This document shows positions 23,979 to 33,614 of a stretch of DNA of 64,000 bases, piece after piece. Position 1 is the first letter of the stretch. Each line of letters starts with the position of its first letter. Source of the stretch: Desulfoluna sp. (GTDB lineage: Bacteria; Desulfobacterota; Desulfobacteria; Desulfobacterales; Desulfolunaceae); the NCBI RefSeq assembly GCF_030145185.1, contig NZ_JAQYWB010000025.1, positions 1-64,000 on the forward strand, read 5' to 3'. Under the pieces are notes generated by a model, which ran no database searches, had not been told where the DNA came from, and saw only the letters and a list, made by a program, of their open reading frames with translations. The position numbers and the translations under genes are program-made.

Positions 23979-24632
23979 CTACCCCTCGTCCGGACTGTAT
24001 TCCGGATAGAGGGCCTTCATGCAGTCTGGACAGATACCGTGAGAAAAGTCTGCCTCGGAGTGAGCCGAGATGTAATTTTCCAGCGCATGCCATCCGCCGT
24101 CTTCATCACGAATTTTTTTACAGCTGCTGCAGATGGGAAGAATCCCCCGAAGATTTCGAATCTCCACCAGCGCTTTTTCCAACGCCGCCATGGCCTGATC
24201 CCTCTCTAACTCCGCCTGTTTTTTTTCCGAAATATTGATGGCGACCCATAATACGTGATCCGACACCTCATCCCCGACACGAAAGGGAGAGATTCGCCCC
24301 TGAAACCACTGCCTTCCCGAGGGGCCATCCTTTGGACTCCGCTTGACATCCTCAGCGGAGAGGCTGTACTCCACCACCTGAATGGTTTCCGTATCCAGCG
24401 TTCGGTGGATCATCTCCAGATAATGATCGGCCACATCTCCGGGAAGGACGTCATGAAGCGTCTTTCCCAGAAGATAGGTCGGATCATCATAAAGACTTCT
24501 CTCCGTCCCCCCAAAAACATCAAGATACCGACCCTGACGATCCAAAATAAAGACCGGATCGGGAAAAGCGGCCACCGCCGCGTCCACATCAATTTCCTGG
24601 CCTCGCACCCTGTATATTGGCCCTTGCGACAT
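23979..24632 (-). CDS. PAS-domain protein with C-terminal Cys-rich motif
   Basis: 217 residues from ATG 24632 (G-rich ribosome site). One PAS domain (about 15-145; FPDPVFILDRQGRYLDVFGG ... WVAINISEKKQAE) is followed by a short coiled coil and a conserved tail, ILPICSSCKKIRDEDGGW ... FSHGICPDC, whose four cysteines probably bind zinc. This tail is frequent behind PAS and receiver domains of deltaproteobacterial signalling proteins. No catalytic output domain is present, so it is probably an adaptor or partner in signal relay. It converges on btuD. Confidence 0.75.
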   Translation of the reverse strand: MSQGPIYRVRGQEIDVDAAVAAFPDPVFILDRQGRYLDVFGGTERSLYDDPTYLLGKTLHDVLPGDVADHYLEMIHRTLDTETIQVVEYSLSAEDVKRSPKDGPSGRQWFQGRISPFRVGDEVSDHVLWVAINISEKKQAELERDQAMAALEKALVEIRNLRGILPICSSCKKIRDEDGGWHALENYISAHSEADFSHGICPDCMKALYPEYSPDEG

Positions 24633-25131
24633 CCCCCCCCCCTCTTCCGTGGAATACATGGATCAAATCTTTCGGCCTTGATCATCGTTTCGGCCATTCA
24701 AAAGAACCAGGTCATTTTATGACCATCGATTTCCAGAGGACCACATGGTCGATAACGAATCCAAAAGCCGGAACGAAGCGACTCCTCAGCCTATAGCCTA
24801 TAGCCGATCGCCATTTTGTTTCCCGACACCCGTTTTTACATGGCCATGGCCCGAACGATGACCAAGGCCAATCTTTCACTGAAAAGGGTGCATCAAAAAT
24901 ACGCTGCCGTCAATCCAGGCGTGCTCGCAAGCTTCATTAAAAAGCCCAGAAGGGATTTCTCCAGAACAATAAGGCGTTCATATCACCCCAACCCACCGTC
25001 CATATTGTTATTGCCATTCCCTGCGAGTTTGTTTAATGTTTGCCCAAACGGTGTTCGGTGCCTGAAAGGTCCCGAACGCCTTACTGCCTTTCGTTTTTTA
25101 TGTATCAACCCTGCCATCTCCGGAGGCATGT
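24633..25131. other. Gene-free stretch, about 500 bp
   Basis: Divergent region between the PAS protein and the gene at 25132. No RNA gene, repeat or convincing promoter was recognised. GGAGG at 25122-25125 serves the next gene. Confidence 0.5.
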
Positions 25132-25728
25132 ATGGAGATAGAACAGAAACGCTACTTCAACTGTACGCGATTCACCTTTGATGATGAACGCCTGATTTAC
25201 GCCATGGAACATGATGGCGGATCCTGCGCCTTTGACGTAAGTTACGCCGATATTCCCATGGAAAGCACGGCGATGGAAACACGCACCCCCTGGTTTCGCA
25301 ATGCGGGCATCGTATTGCTGATTGCCTGGGTATGCCAGATGCTGGTCGAACTTGTCGAGACGTCTTCGGTCCCTGGGTTTTCACTGCACTGGCCCCTGGT
25401 GGCCCTCTGCTGTGTTCTCATATACCGCTGTGTCGTCATACGATATACCGTTTTTAAAACCGACGCAGGGGAGCTTCGATTGATCTGTGACGATCATCAT
25501 GAAGAGGTGCTCAATGAGATCATGACACGTCGAAAAAACCAGCTCCTCTCCTGGTATGGCGAAATCGATTATGCCAACGATCCCGGTGAAGAAATTCGAA
25601 AATTCCACTGGCTTAAACTGCAGGGGGCCATCGGTGACGACGAATTCGAAACGATTCGAACCCGGATTGAGGTCTTTCACGGCCCCATGCAGGAAACGGA
25701 CTTCCTGGAGGGCCCCAGTATCAATTAA
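25132..25728 (+). CDS. Hypothetical membrane protein
   Basis: 198 residues with GGAGG before the start. Two adjacent hydrophobic segments (about 58-75 and 85-103; NAGIVLLIAWVCQMLVEL and WPLVALCCVLIYRCVVIRY) are flanked by soluble regions. The C-terminal part contains the pattern HWLKLQGAIGDDEFETIRTR, which resembles the short helical SHOCT-like tails found in small membrane proteins. No family is recognised with confidence. It converges on the chemoreceptor gene and shares a bidirectional terminator with it. Confidence 0.65.
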   Translation: MEIEQKRYFNCTRFTFDDERLIYAMEHDGGSCAFDVSYADIPMESTAMETRTPWFRNAGIVLLIAWVCQMLVELVETSSVPGFSLHWPLVALCCVLIYRCVVIRYTVFKTDAGELRLICDDHHEEVLNEIMTRRKNQLLSWYGEIDYANDPGEEIRKFHWLKLQGAIGDDEFETIRTRIEVFHGPMQETDFLEGPSIN

Positions 25729-25779
25729 GGCTGAAGAAAAATATCGGCGTCCAAGGGACTCCGTCATCATTTTAAACAA

Positions 25780-25818
25780 AAAGCGCCCCGTCATTTTCAA
25801 TGACGGGGCGCTTTTTTG
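25780..25818. terminator. Bidirectional intrinsic terminator
   Basis: AAAAGCGCCCCGTCATT-TTC-AATGACGGGGCGCTTTTTT is a near-perfect hairpin with A-run and T-run on opposite sides. It lies between convergent genes ending at 25728 and 25862. Confidence 0.92.
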
Positions 25819-25861
25819 TTGGGTAAAGGGGAAAACACCCGTTCACCGGTGGCCTGTGATT

Positions 25862-27586
25862 TTACACCTTGAATCGCGAAACCATGGCAGTCAGCGTTTC
25901 AGAAAGGCGGGACAGCTCTTCTGCGCTGGTACTCACCATCGTGCTGCTTGCCGCAATCTCACCTCCGGCAGCATTCACCTGGCCAATCTCCTCGGCGATA
26001 TTGGCCGAAACGGTTGAACTCTCCGCCACATTGCCGTTGACCTCTTCGATTCCCTGAGCGGCCTGGGCCACGTTGCCGGCGATTTCACGGGTGGTGACCG
26101 CCTGCTCCTCCACCGATGCCGCGATGGTGGAGACGATATCATTGACGGCCATAATCACCTCAGAGATGGAACGAATCTCCGTGACGGTCTCCCGGGTGGA
26201 GCCTTGAATCCCCTCCACCTGATGTTTAATAGCCAGGGTGGCCTCCGAGGTTTGAGAGGCAAGGGCCTTGATTTCGTTTGCCACGACCGCAAAACCTTTG
26301 CCCGCTTCTCCTGCCCGTGCCGCTTCAATGGTGGCATTTAAAGCCAAAAGATTGGTCTGTTCAGAAATTTCGGTAATCACCTCCGTGACCTTGCTGATTT
26401 CATGGGCCGCCCCCCCGAGGAGATCCACTTTTTCCCTCGCCACCTTCGCCTTGCCCACCGCATCCTGGGTCATACCGCTCGCCTTTTCCGAGTTTGCGGC
26501 AATCTCCTGTACCGTCACGCTCATCTCTTCCGAAGCGGCCGCCACCATCCCCACGTTGGTGGACGCCTGTTCACTGGCGGCTGCCACGGAGGTCATGCTG
26601 ACACTCATCTCCTCGGCTGCTGCGGCCACACTGTCCGACTTGGAAGAGGCCTGTTCAGCCCCTTGAGAGAGTTGAACCGACACCGCCGAGAGTTCGGTGG
26701 AGGCATGGTTAAGCCCTGCAGCGTTTTCAGCCACATCCCGAACGATGGTCTGCAGGTTTTCAATAAAGACGTTGATCCAATGAGCCAGCTCTCCGGTTTC
26801 ATCCTGATGGGTAATCGCAAGGCGCGTGGTCAGATCCCCTTCACCTTCGGCAATGTCTTTCAAGCCGTTGATGGCCTGCCTTAACGACCGGGTGATGGCA
26901 AAGGACATGATCAGGGTAATCGGGAGAATGATCAGAAGAAAAAAAACGCCGGCAACACTGGCAACAAGGAGCACACCGCCAGACACTTCTGCAGAGATCA
27001 CCTCTTCAATCACATGTTTCTGTTCTTCGATATTATCAATATAGACGCCGGTCCCTACCCAAAGCGATGTGCCGGGAATGGCCTCCGCATAGGCCAACTT
27101 CGGCTGCACCCCTTTTCCAGGCTTCTCGAATCTGTACGTGACAAAATCTCCACCGGATCGGGCCGCTTGTTCAAGTGCCATGACATATTGAACGCCATCG
27201 GCATCTTTGACATCCTTCCTGTCCTCCCCTGTCATGGAAGCATTCGCGGCATTGAACACCACCCGAAAGCCGTCATAAACAAAAAAATAGCCGGACTTGT
27301 CTGCCTCAAACCGAATGGATTCGATGTGGTCCTGGATAACGGCGGAGATCCCGGCCGGGTCCATTGTCTCTTGAATATTTTCACCAAGAACCAGTGCCAT
27401 GGCATGAGTCGCAACCTTCAGCTTCTCTTTCTGACCTTTAAGCATCACCTCTTCTGCTTCCAGGATGCCCACCTCTTTGGCCAATCCGCCGATCTTAAAC
27501 GAACCAAACAACATACCGGAGAAGAGCATAAAGATCATCCCGATAATGATATAAATCCGTGCTTTAATAGAGACCTTTTTGAACAT
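25862..27586 (-). CDS. Methyl-accepting chemotaxis protein with Cache domain
   Basis: 574 residues with AAGGAG upstream. Membrane helix 1 ([18 protein letters not shown]) is followed by a single-Cache periplasmic sensor (about 35-190; [20 protein letters not shown] and [16 protein letters not shown] are typical of sCache_2), helix 2 ([21 protein letters not shown]), HAMP, and the methyl-accepting signalling domain with the hairpin tip [19 protein letters not shown] and [13 protein letters not shown]. The ligand is probably a small organic acid. No che genes are nearby. The terminator at 25780-25818 ends it. Confidence 0.92.
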   Translation of the reverse strand: MFKKVSIKARIYIIIGMIFMLFSGMLFGSFKIGGLAKEVGILEAEEVMLKGQKEKLKVATHAMALVLGENIQETMDPAGISAVIQDHIESIRFEADKSGYFFVYDGFRVVFNAANASMTGEDRKDVKDADGVQYVMALEQAARSGGDFVTYRFEKPGKGVQPKLAYAEAIPGTSLWVGTGVYIDNIEEQKHVIEEVISAEVSGGVLLVASVAGVFFLLIILPITLIMSFAITRSLRQAINGLKDIAEGEGDLTTRLAITHQDETGELAHWINVFIENLQTIVRDVAENAAGLNHASTELSAVSVQLSQGAEQASSKSDSVAAAAEEMSVSMTSVAAASEQASTNVGMVAAASEEMSVTVQEIAANSEKASGMTQDAVGKAKVAREKVDLLGGAAHEISKVTEVITEISEQTNLLALNATIEAARAGEAGKGFAVVANEIKALASQTSEATLAIKHQVEGIQGSTRETVTEIRSISEVIMAVNDIVSTIAASVEEQAVTTREIAGNVAQAAQGIEEVNGNVAESSTVSANIAEEIGQVNAAGGEIAASSTMVSTSAEELSRLSETLTAMVSRFKV

Positions 27587-28696
27587 TGCTACTCCTTATC
27601 ACGTTTGGTTTGCTATCCTTTTCACGGCCGCGTGATGCCGCCGACCCAATCGATCCATTCCCTGGATCCGGTGCAGGATCGGCGTCGCCCTCCCACACAC
27701 ATTGAGCATCTCCACATATTTCTTTTACTCTTTCTAACTTTCCCGCAATATTCGTCCCCATAATCCATCGCGACAACACTCATTTTCCAGTCAAACAGCT
27801 ACAACCCCAGCCCTTTTTCCGTCCTGGAAGGGATCGGTTCAGTCACTTTCAATCAATCTTTTTTGTGTAAAATACGTATCGCCAAAAGGAAGATTCAGTT
27901 TAGAACAATTTGTAAAAAATTTGTTAACACCTTGATATTTCGCCTTATGTTAACAGGGCTGCATCTACCCTAAACGAAGGGCGCGCCCTCCCCAATCCTC
28001 ATTGAACTTTGTCAGGCCCCTTCTTCGACCTTGGATCTCGATCTCCCTGCTGGAATGAACCAGGAACACAGGGTCTTTATCCTACGTAAAAGACACTTGC
28101 GACAAGCGGACGATATGAATCCCATTCTATTTTTATGCCACGCAGCGGGAGGCTTGGAATCCACCGTGGCCCCCAACCGGCAACAGGAACACAGAAGGAC
28201 CGCCTGATTCATTTGCCCGATATTCCCCCGGTTGAATATTAAATATATCTATTTGACACATTCAGATGGCCTATATATCAATGACCCGACAGCGATGGTC
28301 AGTGTTTTGCTTCTTGAATCATGGAATTGCCAGAGGATTCGAGCCATCACCTCACACCCCACAGTACAGGAGACATCATGCCTTTTCCTTCCGGGTACAA
28401 CTGACGGAGTCCATTGATCCGCCCGTGATGGCGGATTGACCACACTCCAAGACTGCGCTGCATAGCCTCACTGAATCACAGAGGTTTAGCGCGTCAGGTG
28501 ATACCTGGAAATGCGGCCTTCTATTCCCCTCCTAAAGGTTCATTTCCTCTTCACCCCCCGGCCCGTCCCTGGTGGATCGGGCGTCCCTGAATCGAGGAAG
28601 CCTTCCCGGTTTCCGAAGGGATAAAACATCCCGCTCGCCTCAGGCACAGACCTGAGGCAGTGGAAAAGACGCTGTCTGAAGAGGAGAAGCAAAACA
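27587..28696. other. Long gene-free region upstream of the hdr-flx operon
   Basis: 1.1 kb between divergent genes. A promoter-like TTGACA (28253-28258) is followed by TATATC about 15 bp later on the plus strand, about 420 bp before the first hdr gene, so a long leader is possible. GGAACACAG occurs twice (28067 and 28187 region). Short frames here have no ribosome site or recognisable product. No tRNA or known riboswitch was recognised. Confidence 0.45.
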
Positions 28697-29977
28697 ATGG
28701 TAGAAGTACTGGAAGTGACCGGAACCCCCTCTCATATACGGGACAAGGCCCTGGCAATGATTCCTGACGGGAATTTAAACGCCTGCCTCACCTGCGGCAC
28801 CTGCGCCAGCGGGTGTCCAGCAACGGGTCAGATGGAGATGGATCCACGAAAATTTTTACGCATGGCGGTTCTCGGTATGGATGACCAGCTGGAACGCCAC
28901 CCCTGGGTCTGGGTCTGCACGATGTGCAAGAGATGCTACGACGTCTGTCCGATGAGCATCAACATTCCCCAGCTCATCTACGACCTGCGGGCTCAGTGGC
29001 CCCGTCAGGAGCGCCCCAAGGGAATCCTCGGCTCCTGTGATCACCACATCAACTCAGATGGAGGGGCCATGGGTGTGCCCCTGGAAGATTTCAAATTTAC
29101 CATCGAGGATCTGGCCGAAGAGTGCCGTGATCAGCCCGGGTTTGAAGATCTCAAAGCAGACCTCGATCGTGAAGGGGCCTTTTTTGCCCTGAACCAGAAC
29201 TCCCGTGAGCCCGTCACCGAGCCGGATGAATTGCTCCCCTTATGGAAGATCCTCCATACCGTGGGCGCGGACTGGACCTACTACTCCAGGATGTGGGGCG
29301 GTGAAAACTACTGCATGTTCCTGGCCGACGACCCCTCCTGGGAAAAAATCATCCGGATCCAGGTGGAGCACATCGAAAAACTCGGCTGCAAAGTCTTTAT
29401 CAACACCGAATGCGGCCACTCCTTCTATGCCGTCTGGCAAGGGCTCCGACGATTCAATATTCCCCACAACTTCGAATTCAAGAGCATCATCGAGTACTAC
29501 GCCAGATGGATTCGTGAGGGCAAGCTCCCCGTCAACTCCGACTGGAACACCAAAGGGCTCAAATTCACCGTCCAGGATCCCTGCAACGTGGTGAGAAAAT
29601 CGTTAGGGGACAAACTGGCCGACGACCTGCGCTTCGTGGTCAGACAGGTGGTTGGAAACGAAAACTTCATCGACATGGCCCCAAACCGCTCGATGAATTT
29701 TTGCTGCGGAGGCGGCGGCGGCTCTCTCCAGGCCGGATACACCCAGGAACGGCACGCCTACGGCAAGGTGAAGCTCAACCAGATCATGGCCACCGGGGCC
29801 GACTACGTCATCACCCCCTGCCACAACTGCCACGCCCAGGTGGAAGACATCGGTCACCACTTCAAGGCATCCTACCACACCGTGCATCTCTGGACCCTCA
29901 TCTGCCTCTCGCTGGGGATTCTCGGGGAAAACGAACGCACCTATCTGGGGCCTGATCTGGCCGAATTCGGACTGTAA
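28697..29977 (+). CDS. HdrD-like Fe-S protein (HdrC + HdrB modules)
   Basis: 426 residues with GAGGAGAAG upstream. The N-terminus has two 4Fe-4S motifs as in HdrC (CLTCGTCASGCPATG at about 35-49 and CTMCKRCYDVCP at about 77-88). The C-terminal half carries one well-conserved CCG cysteine set as in HdrB/HdrD ([23 protein letters not shown]) and a degenerate first set (TECGHSFY). It should bear the thiol/disulfide active site of a heterodisulfide-reductase-like complex. It leads the operon with hdrA and flxDBCA and is related to the TmcB-like proteins at 50329 and 54217. No separate hdrB and hdrC genes exist here. Confidence 0.88.
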   Translation: MVEVLEVTGTPSHIRDKALAMIPDGNLNACLTCGTCASGCPATGQMEMDPRKFLRMAVLGMDDQLERHPWVWVCTMCKRCYDVCPMSINIPQLIYDLRAQWPRQERPKGILGSCDHHINSDGGAMGVPLEDFKFTIEDLAEECRDQPGFEDLKADLDREGAFFALNQNSREPVTEPDELLPLWKILHTVGADWTYYSRMWGGENYCMFLADDPSWEKIIRIQVEHIEKLGCKVFINTECGHSFYAVWQGLRRFNIPHNFEFKSIIEYYARWIREGKLPVNSDWNTKGLKFTVQDPCNVVRKSLGDKLADDLRFVVRQVVGNENFIDMAPNRSMNFCCGGGGGSLQAGYTQERHAYGKVKLNQIMATGADYVITPCHNCHAQVEDIGHHFKASYHTVHLWTLICLSLGILGENERTYLGPDLAEFGL

Positions 29978-29987
29978 GGAGAAATCA

Positions 29988-32900
29988 ATGACACATCAAA
30001 AAACCATGGGATCGGTCCTTATCGCCGGCGGCGGTATCGGGGGCATTCAAGCCGCGCTGGATCTTGCCAATTCGGGATATTACGTCTATCTGGTCGAAAA
30101 ATCCCCCTCCATCGGCGGCGTCATGGCTCAGTTGGACAAGACCTTCCCCACGAACGACTGCTCCATGTGTATCATGTCCCCCAAGCTGGTGGAGGTGGGG
30201 CGCCACCTGAACATTGAGCTGCTCACCCTCTCTGAAATCCAGGGAGTCACAGGGGAAAAAGGAGATTTCGAGGTAGAGGTCTTTCAAAAGGCCCGCTACG
30301 TGGACATGGACAAATGCATCGCCTGCGGAGCCTGCACAGAGAAGTGCCCGAAAAAAGTAGAAGACACCTACAACCAGGGGCTGGTGAAACGAAAGGCCAT
30401 TTACGCGCTTTACCCCCAGGCCGTGCCCCTTAAGTACTGCATCGACGCCGACCACTGCCTGATGCTCACCAAAGGCAAATGCGGCATCTGCGCAAAAACC
30501 TGCCCGGCGGGTGCCATCAACTACGACGACACCGATAAAACCCTCTCCCTTCACGTGGGCGCCATCATCCTCGCCCCAGGGTTCAAGGCCTATGACCCCA
30601 GCGGAAAAGAGATCTACAACTACGACCGAAGTCCCGATGTGGTGACCTCCCTCGAATTCGAACGGCTGCTCTCCGCCTCGGGTCCCAACCAGGGACACCT
30701 GATGCGCATCAGCGACCATGGAAAGCTCAAAAAAATCGCCTGGCTCCAATGCGTGGGTTCCCGGGACATCAACACCTGCAGCAACGGCCACTGCTCCAGC
30801 GTCTGCTGCATGTACGCTATCAAGCAGGCCATCATCGCCAAGGAACACGATCCGAGCCTTGATTGCACTATTTTTTACATGGACATGCGAACCCACGGCA
30901 AAGGGTTTGAGAGCTGCTACAACGAAGCCAGAGAAAAACATGGAATTCGATTCGTCCGCTGCCGTGTTCATTCGGTCTTCGGTCAGCCGGGAGAAACGGT
31001 GGGCCAGGTCATCGACTACGTGGACGAGACCACCGGCCGGGTGACCCGGGAGATTTTTGATATCGTCGTTCTCTCCGTGGGCATGGAGATCTCTGAGGAG
31101 GTGAAAAGCCTTGCCGAAAACCTGGAGGTTGCACTCACCCCCGGCGGGTTTGCCAGGACAAACTCCTTCAACCCGGTGGCCACCAGCCGCGAAGGCATCT
31201 ACGTCTGCGGTGCCCTCCAGGGGCCCAAGGACATCCCCCAGTCGGTCATTGAGGCTGGTTCCGCCGCCCTGTCAGCCGGCGCATCCCTCGCCTCGGCCCG
31301 GGGGACCCTCACCCAAACTCTCACCGCTCCGGAGGAAACCGACATCACGGGCGAGCGTCCCAGGGTGGGGGTCTTCGTCTGCTACTGCGGCATCAACATC
31401 GGCAGCGTGATAGACGTCCCCGCCGTCCGAGATTTTGCCAGCGGCCTCCCCTTCGTGGAGTATGTGGGAGACAACCTCTACTCCTGCTCCCAGGACACCC
31501 AGGACGCCATCACCCAGGTGATCCGGGAGAAAAAGCTCAACCGCATCGTCGTGGCAGCCTGCTCTCCCAGAACCCACGACCCGCTCTTCCAGGAAACCCT
31601 GATGAACGCCGGGCTTAACAAGTACCTCTTTGAGATGGTCAACATCCGAAACCACAACTCCTGGGTTCACAAGGACCATCCGGCCGAGGCCACGATAAAG
31701 GCTCAGGAAATGGTCCGTATGGCCGTGGCCAAGGTGGCCCTCTTTACCCCCCTGGTTGAAGCCGAACTCTCCATTGACCAGAACGCCCTGGTCGTCGGAG
31801 GCGGTCTCTCCGGCATGGCCGCAGCAAAAGCCCTCTCCTGCCAGGGGTATCACGTCTCTATCGTGGAAAAAGAAGAGACGCTGGGCGGCCAGGCCAATCA
31901 CCTCTACATGACCGCCAAAGGAGAGTCGATCCAGGACGGCCTGAAAACCATGGTCACTGAGGTGACGTCCGACCCCAATATCGACCTGTTCCTGGGAGCC
32001 GAGCTCTCCGGAGTGGATGGCTTCGTGGGCAACTTCCAGTCGACAATCACGCAAGGGGACAAGCGCTCGTCAACGACCCATGGGGTGACCGTTATCGCCA
32101 CAGGGGCCGGCGAATACAGACCGGATGAGTACCTCTATGGCCAGGATCCCCGGGTCTTGACAGGCCTGGAACTTGACAAAAAATTCATCGATGATGATCC
32201 CAGCCTGAAAAAGGCCGGATGCGCCGTCTTTATTCAATGTGTGGGCTCCCGCGAACCCGGGCGTCCCTATTGTTCCCGCGTCTGCTGCACCCACACCATG
32301 GTCTCCGCCCTGCATCTGAAAGAGAAGAACCCCAAAATGCAAATCTTTGTGCTTTATCGGGATATACGCACCTACGGGGAACGTGAGGCACTTTACAAGG
32401 AAGCCCGGGAAAAAGGGGTCCTCTTTATCCGCTACAGCACAGAAGACAAGCCGGTGGTGACAAACAGCGGGGATCGCCTCACGGTTACCGTCACCGATCA
32501 CGTGCTTCAGCGCCCCCTCTCCATCCAGGCAGATCTTCTCACCCTGGCCACGGCCGTGGTGCCGTACCGGGACGCCAAGCTGGCCCAGTTCTTCAAAGTC
32601 CCCATCAACGACGAAGGTTTCTTTGCCGAGGCCCACGTCAAGCTGGCGCCGTCGGACTTTGCCGTGAGCGGGGTTTTCCTCTGCGGGCTGGCCCACTATC
32701 CCAAGCCCGTGGATGAAGCCATTGCCCAGGCCCAGGCCGCAGCTTCCAGCGCCACCCGCCTCCTGTCGGGAAAAACCATCAACACCAGCGGCAATGTGGC
32801 CGAGGTCAACCCGGCCTTATGCAGCGGCTGCGGCGTCTGCGAGGCGGTCTGCCCCTACAACGCCCCGAGCCTTGTGACCGAAGGAAAAGAGGCCGGCAAA

Positions 32901-33023
32901 GCCCGCATCAACCCCGTCATCTGCAAGGGCTGCGGCGCCTGCGTCGCCTCCTGCCGCAGTGGCGCCCTCCAGCTCAAAGGGTTTGAAGAGGGACAACTCA
33001 TGGCCATGATCGACAATTTTTAG
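29988..33023 (+). CDS. hdrA: HdrA-type FAD/Fe-S electron-bifurcating subunit, duplicated form
   Basis: 1011 residues, about 1.5 times the size of classical HdrA. A first FAD fold (VLIAGGGIGGIQAALDLANSG) has the HdrA cysteine signature FPTNDCSMCIMSPKL, two ferredoxin-type sites (CIACGACTEKCP; CGICAKTCPAG) and CVGSRD. A second half repeats the module (NALVVGGGLSGMAAAKAL; FIQCVGSREPG) and ends with two 4Fe-4S sites (CSGCGVCEAVCP; CKGCGACVASC). HdrA is the flavin site of electron bifurcation; this two-flavin form is comparable to HdrA2-type proteins. It should couple NAD(P)H from FlxA to ferredoxin and to the HdrD-like site. The start is 11 bp after the preceding stop, with AAGGAG. Confidence 0.92.
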   Translation: MTHQKTMGSVLIAGGGIGGIQAALDLANSGYYVYLVEKSPSIGGVMAQLDKTFPTNDCSMCIMSPKLVEVGRHLNIELLTLSEIQGVTGEKGDFEVEVFQKARYVDMDKCIACGACTEKCPKKVEDTYNQGLVKRKAIYALYPQAVPLKYCIDADHCLMLTKGKCGICAKTCPAGAINYDDTDKTLSLHVGAIILAPGFKAYDPSGKEIYNYDRSPDVVTSLEFERLLSASGPNQGHLMRISDHGKLKKIAWLQCVGSRDINTCSNGHCSSVCCMYAIKQAIIAKEHDPSLDCTIFYMDMRTHGKGFESCYNEAREKHGIRFVRCRVHSVFGQPGETVGQVIDYVDETTGRVTREIFDIVVLSVGMEISEEVKSLAENLEVALTPGGFARTNSFNPVATSREGIYVCGALQGPKDIPQSVIEAGSAALSAGASLASARGTLTQTLTAPEETDITGERPRVGVFVCYCGINIGSVIDVPAVRDFASGLPFVEYVGDNLYSCSQDTQDAITQVIREKKLNRIVVAACSPRTHDPLFQETLMNAGLNKYLFEMVNIRNHNSWVHKDHPAEATIKAQEMVRMAVAKVALFTPLVEAELSIDQNALVVGGGLSGMAAAKALSCQGYHVSIVEKEETLGGQANHLYMTAKGESIQDGLKTMVTEVTSDPNIDLFLGAELSGVDGFVGNFQSTITQGDKRSSTTHGVTVIATGAGEYRPDEYLYGQDPRVLTGLELDKKFIDDDPSLKKAGCAVFIQCVGSREPGRPYCSRVCCTHTMVSALHLKEKNPKMQIFVLYRDIRTYGEREALYKEAREKGVLFIRYSTEDKPVVTNSGDRLTVTVTDHVLQRPLSIQADLLTLATAVVPYRDAKLAQFFKVPINDEGFFAEAHVKLAPSDFAVSGVFLCGLAHYPKPVDEAIAQAQAAASSATRLLSGKTINTSGNVAEVNPALCSGCGVCEAVCPYNAPSLVTEGKEAGKARINPVICKGCGACVASCRSGALQLKGFEEGQLMAMIDNF

Positions 33024-33071
33024 GTTCGCGAATGCTCTCTCGCCTGAGTTCCTCAGGCTCATCACATTCGC

Positions 33072-33096
33072 TTATGGGCTGCGCCCATAAAAAACC
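33072..33096 (+). other. Hairpin between hdrA and flxD
   Basis: TTATGGGC-TGC-GCCCATAA followed by AAAACC, just downstream of a CGCCTGAG/CTCAGGC hairpin. Without a T-run it is not a terminator on the plus strand. It may be an mRNA-processing or stabilising structure in the 153-bp spacer. Confidence 0.4.
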
Positions 33097-33176
33097 TGTT
33101 TGTCAAACGTTTGGTCCCCGGCAGGACCACCGGAGGCATGGTCTTTCATCTATGCCCACAATTTGGAGATAAAAAT

Positions 33177-33614
33177 ATGAGTTCATTTGAACCAAAAATA
33201 ATTACCTTTCTCTGCAACTGGTGCAGTTACGGTGCCGCCGACCTGGCGGGTGTGAGCCGTTTTCAATATCCCCCCCACATGCGGGTGATCCGCGTTCCCT
33301 GCTCGGGTCGCATCTCTCCCAAAATGGTCCTGGCCGCCCTTCGAAAAGGAGCCGACGGAGTCTGGATCTCCGGGTGCCATCCCGGAGACTGCCACTACAT
33401 CGAAGGCAACTACTACGCCCGACGCAAGTTCACCCTGCTTAAAGAGATCCTGGAATTCAACGGCATCGAACCGGGACGCCTCCATTTCTCGTGGATCTCC
33501 TCCGCCGAAGGGGTGAAGTTTGCCGAGGTGGCCAACCGGGTGATCGATGAGGTCAAGCAGCTCGGCCCAGCCAGGGTGTTTATCAAGAAAAGCCCGGAGG
33601 AGAGCGCCGCATGA
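33177..33614 (+). CDS. flxD: MvhD/FlxD-type iron-sulfur electron-transfer subunit
   Basis: 145 residues from ATG 33177, preceded by TTGGAGAT; the frame is open upstream but without a ribosome site. It is a MvhD family protein with CNWCSYGAADLAG near the N-terminus, RVPCSGR, and the cluster-binding GCHPGDCHY. It forms a 2Fe-2S or similar relay that docks on HdrA and transfers electrons from FlxBCA. The stop overlaps the start of the next gene (ATGA). Confidence 0.88.
   Translation: MSSFEPKIITFLCNWCSYGAADLAGVSRFQYPPHMRVIRVPCSGRISPKMVLAALRKGADGVWISGCHPGDCHYIEGNYYARRKFTLLKEILEFNGIEPGRLHFSWISSAEGVKFAEVANRVIDEVKQLGPARVFIKKSPEESAA

Noticed and set aside
28012-28212. 66-codon frame with several cysteines upstream of hdr
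   Set aside because: No ribosome site or family resemblance; codon use does not match neighbouring genes.
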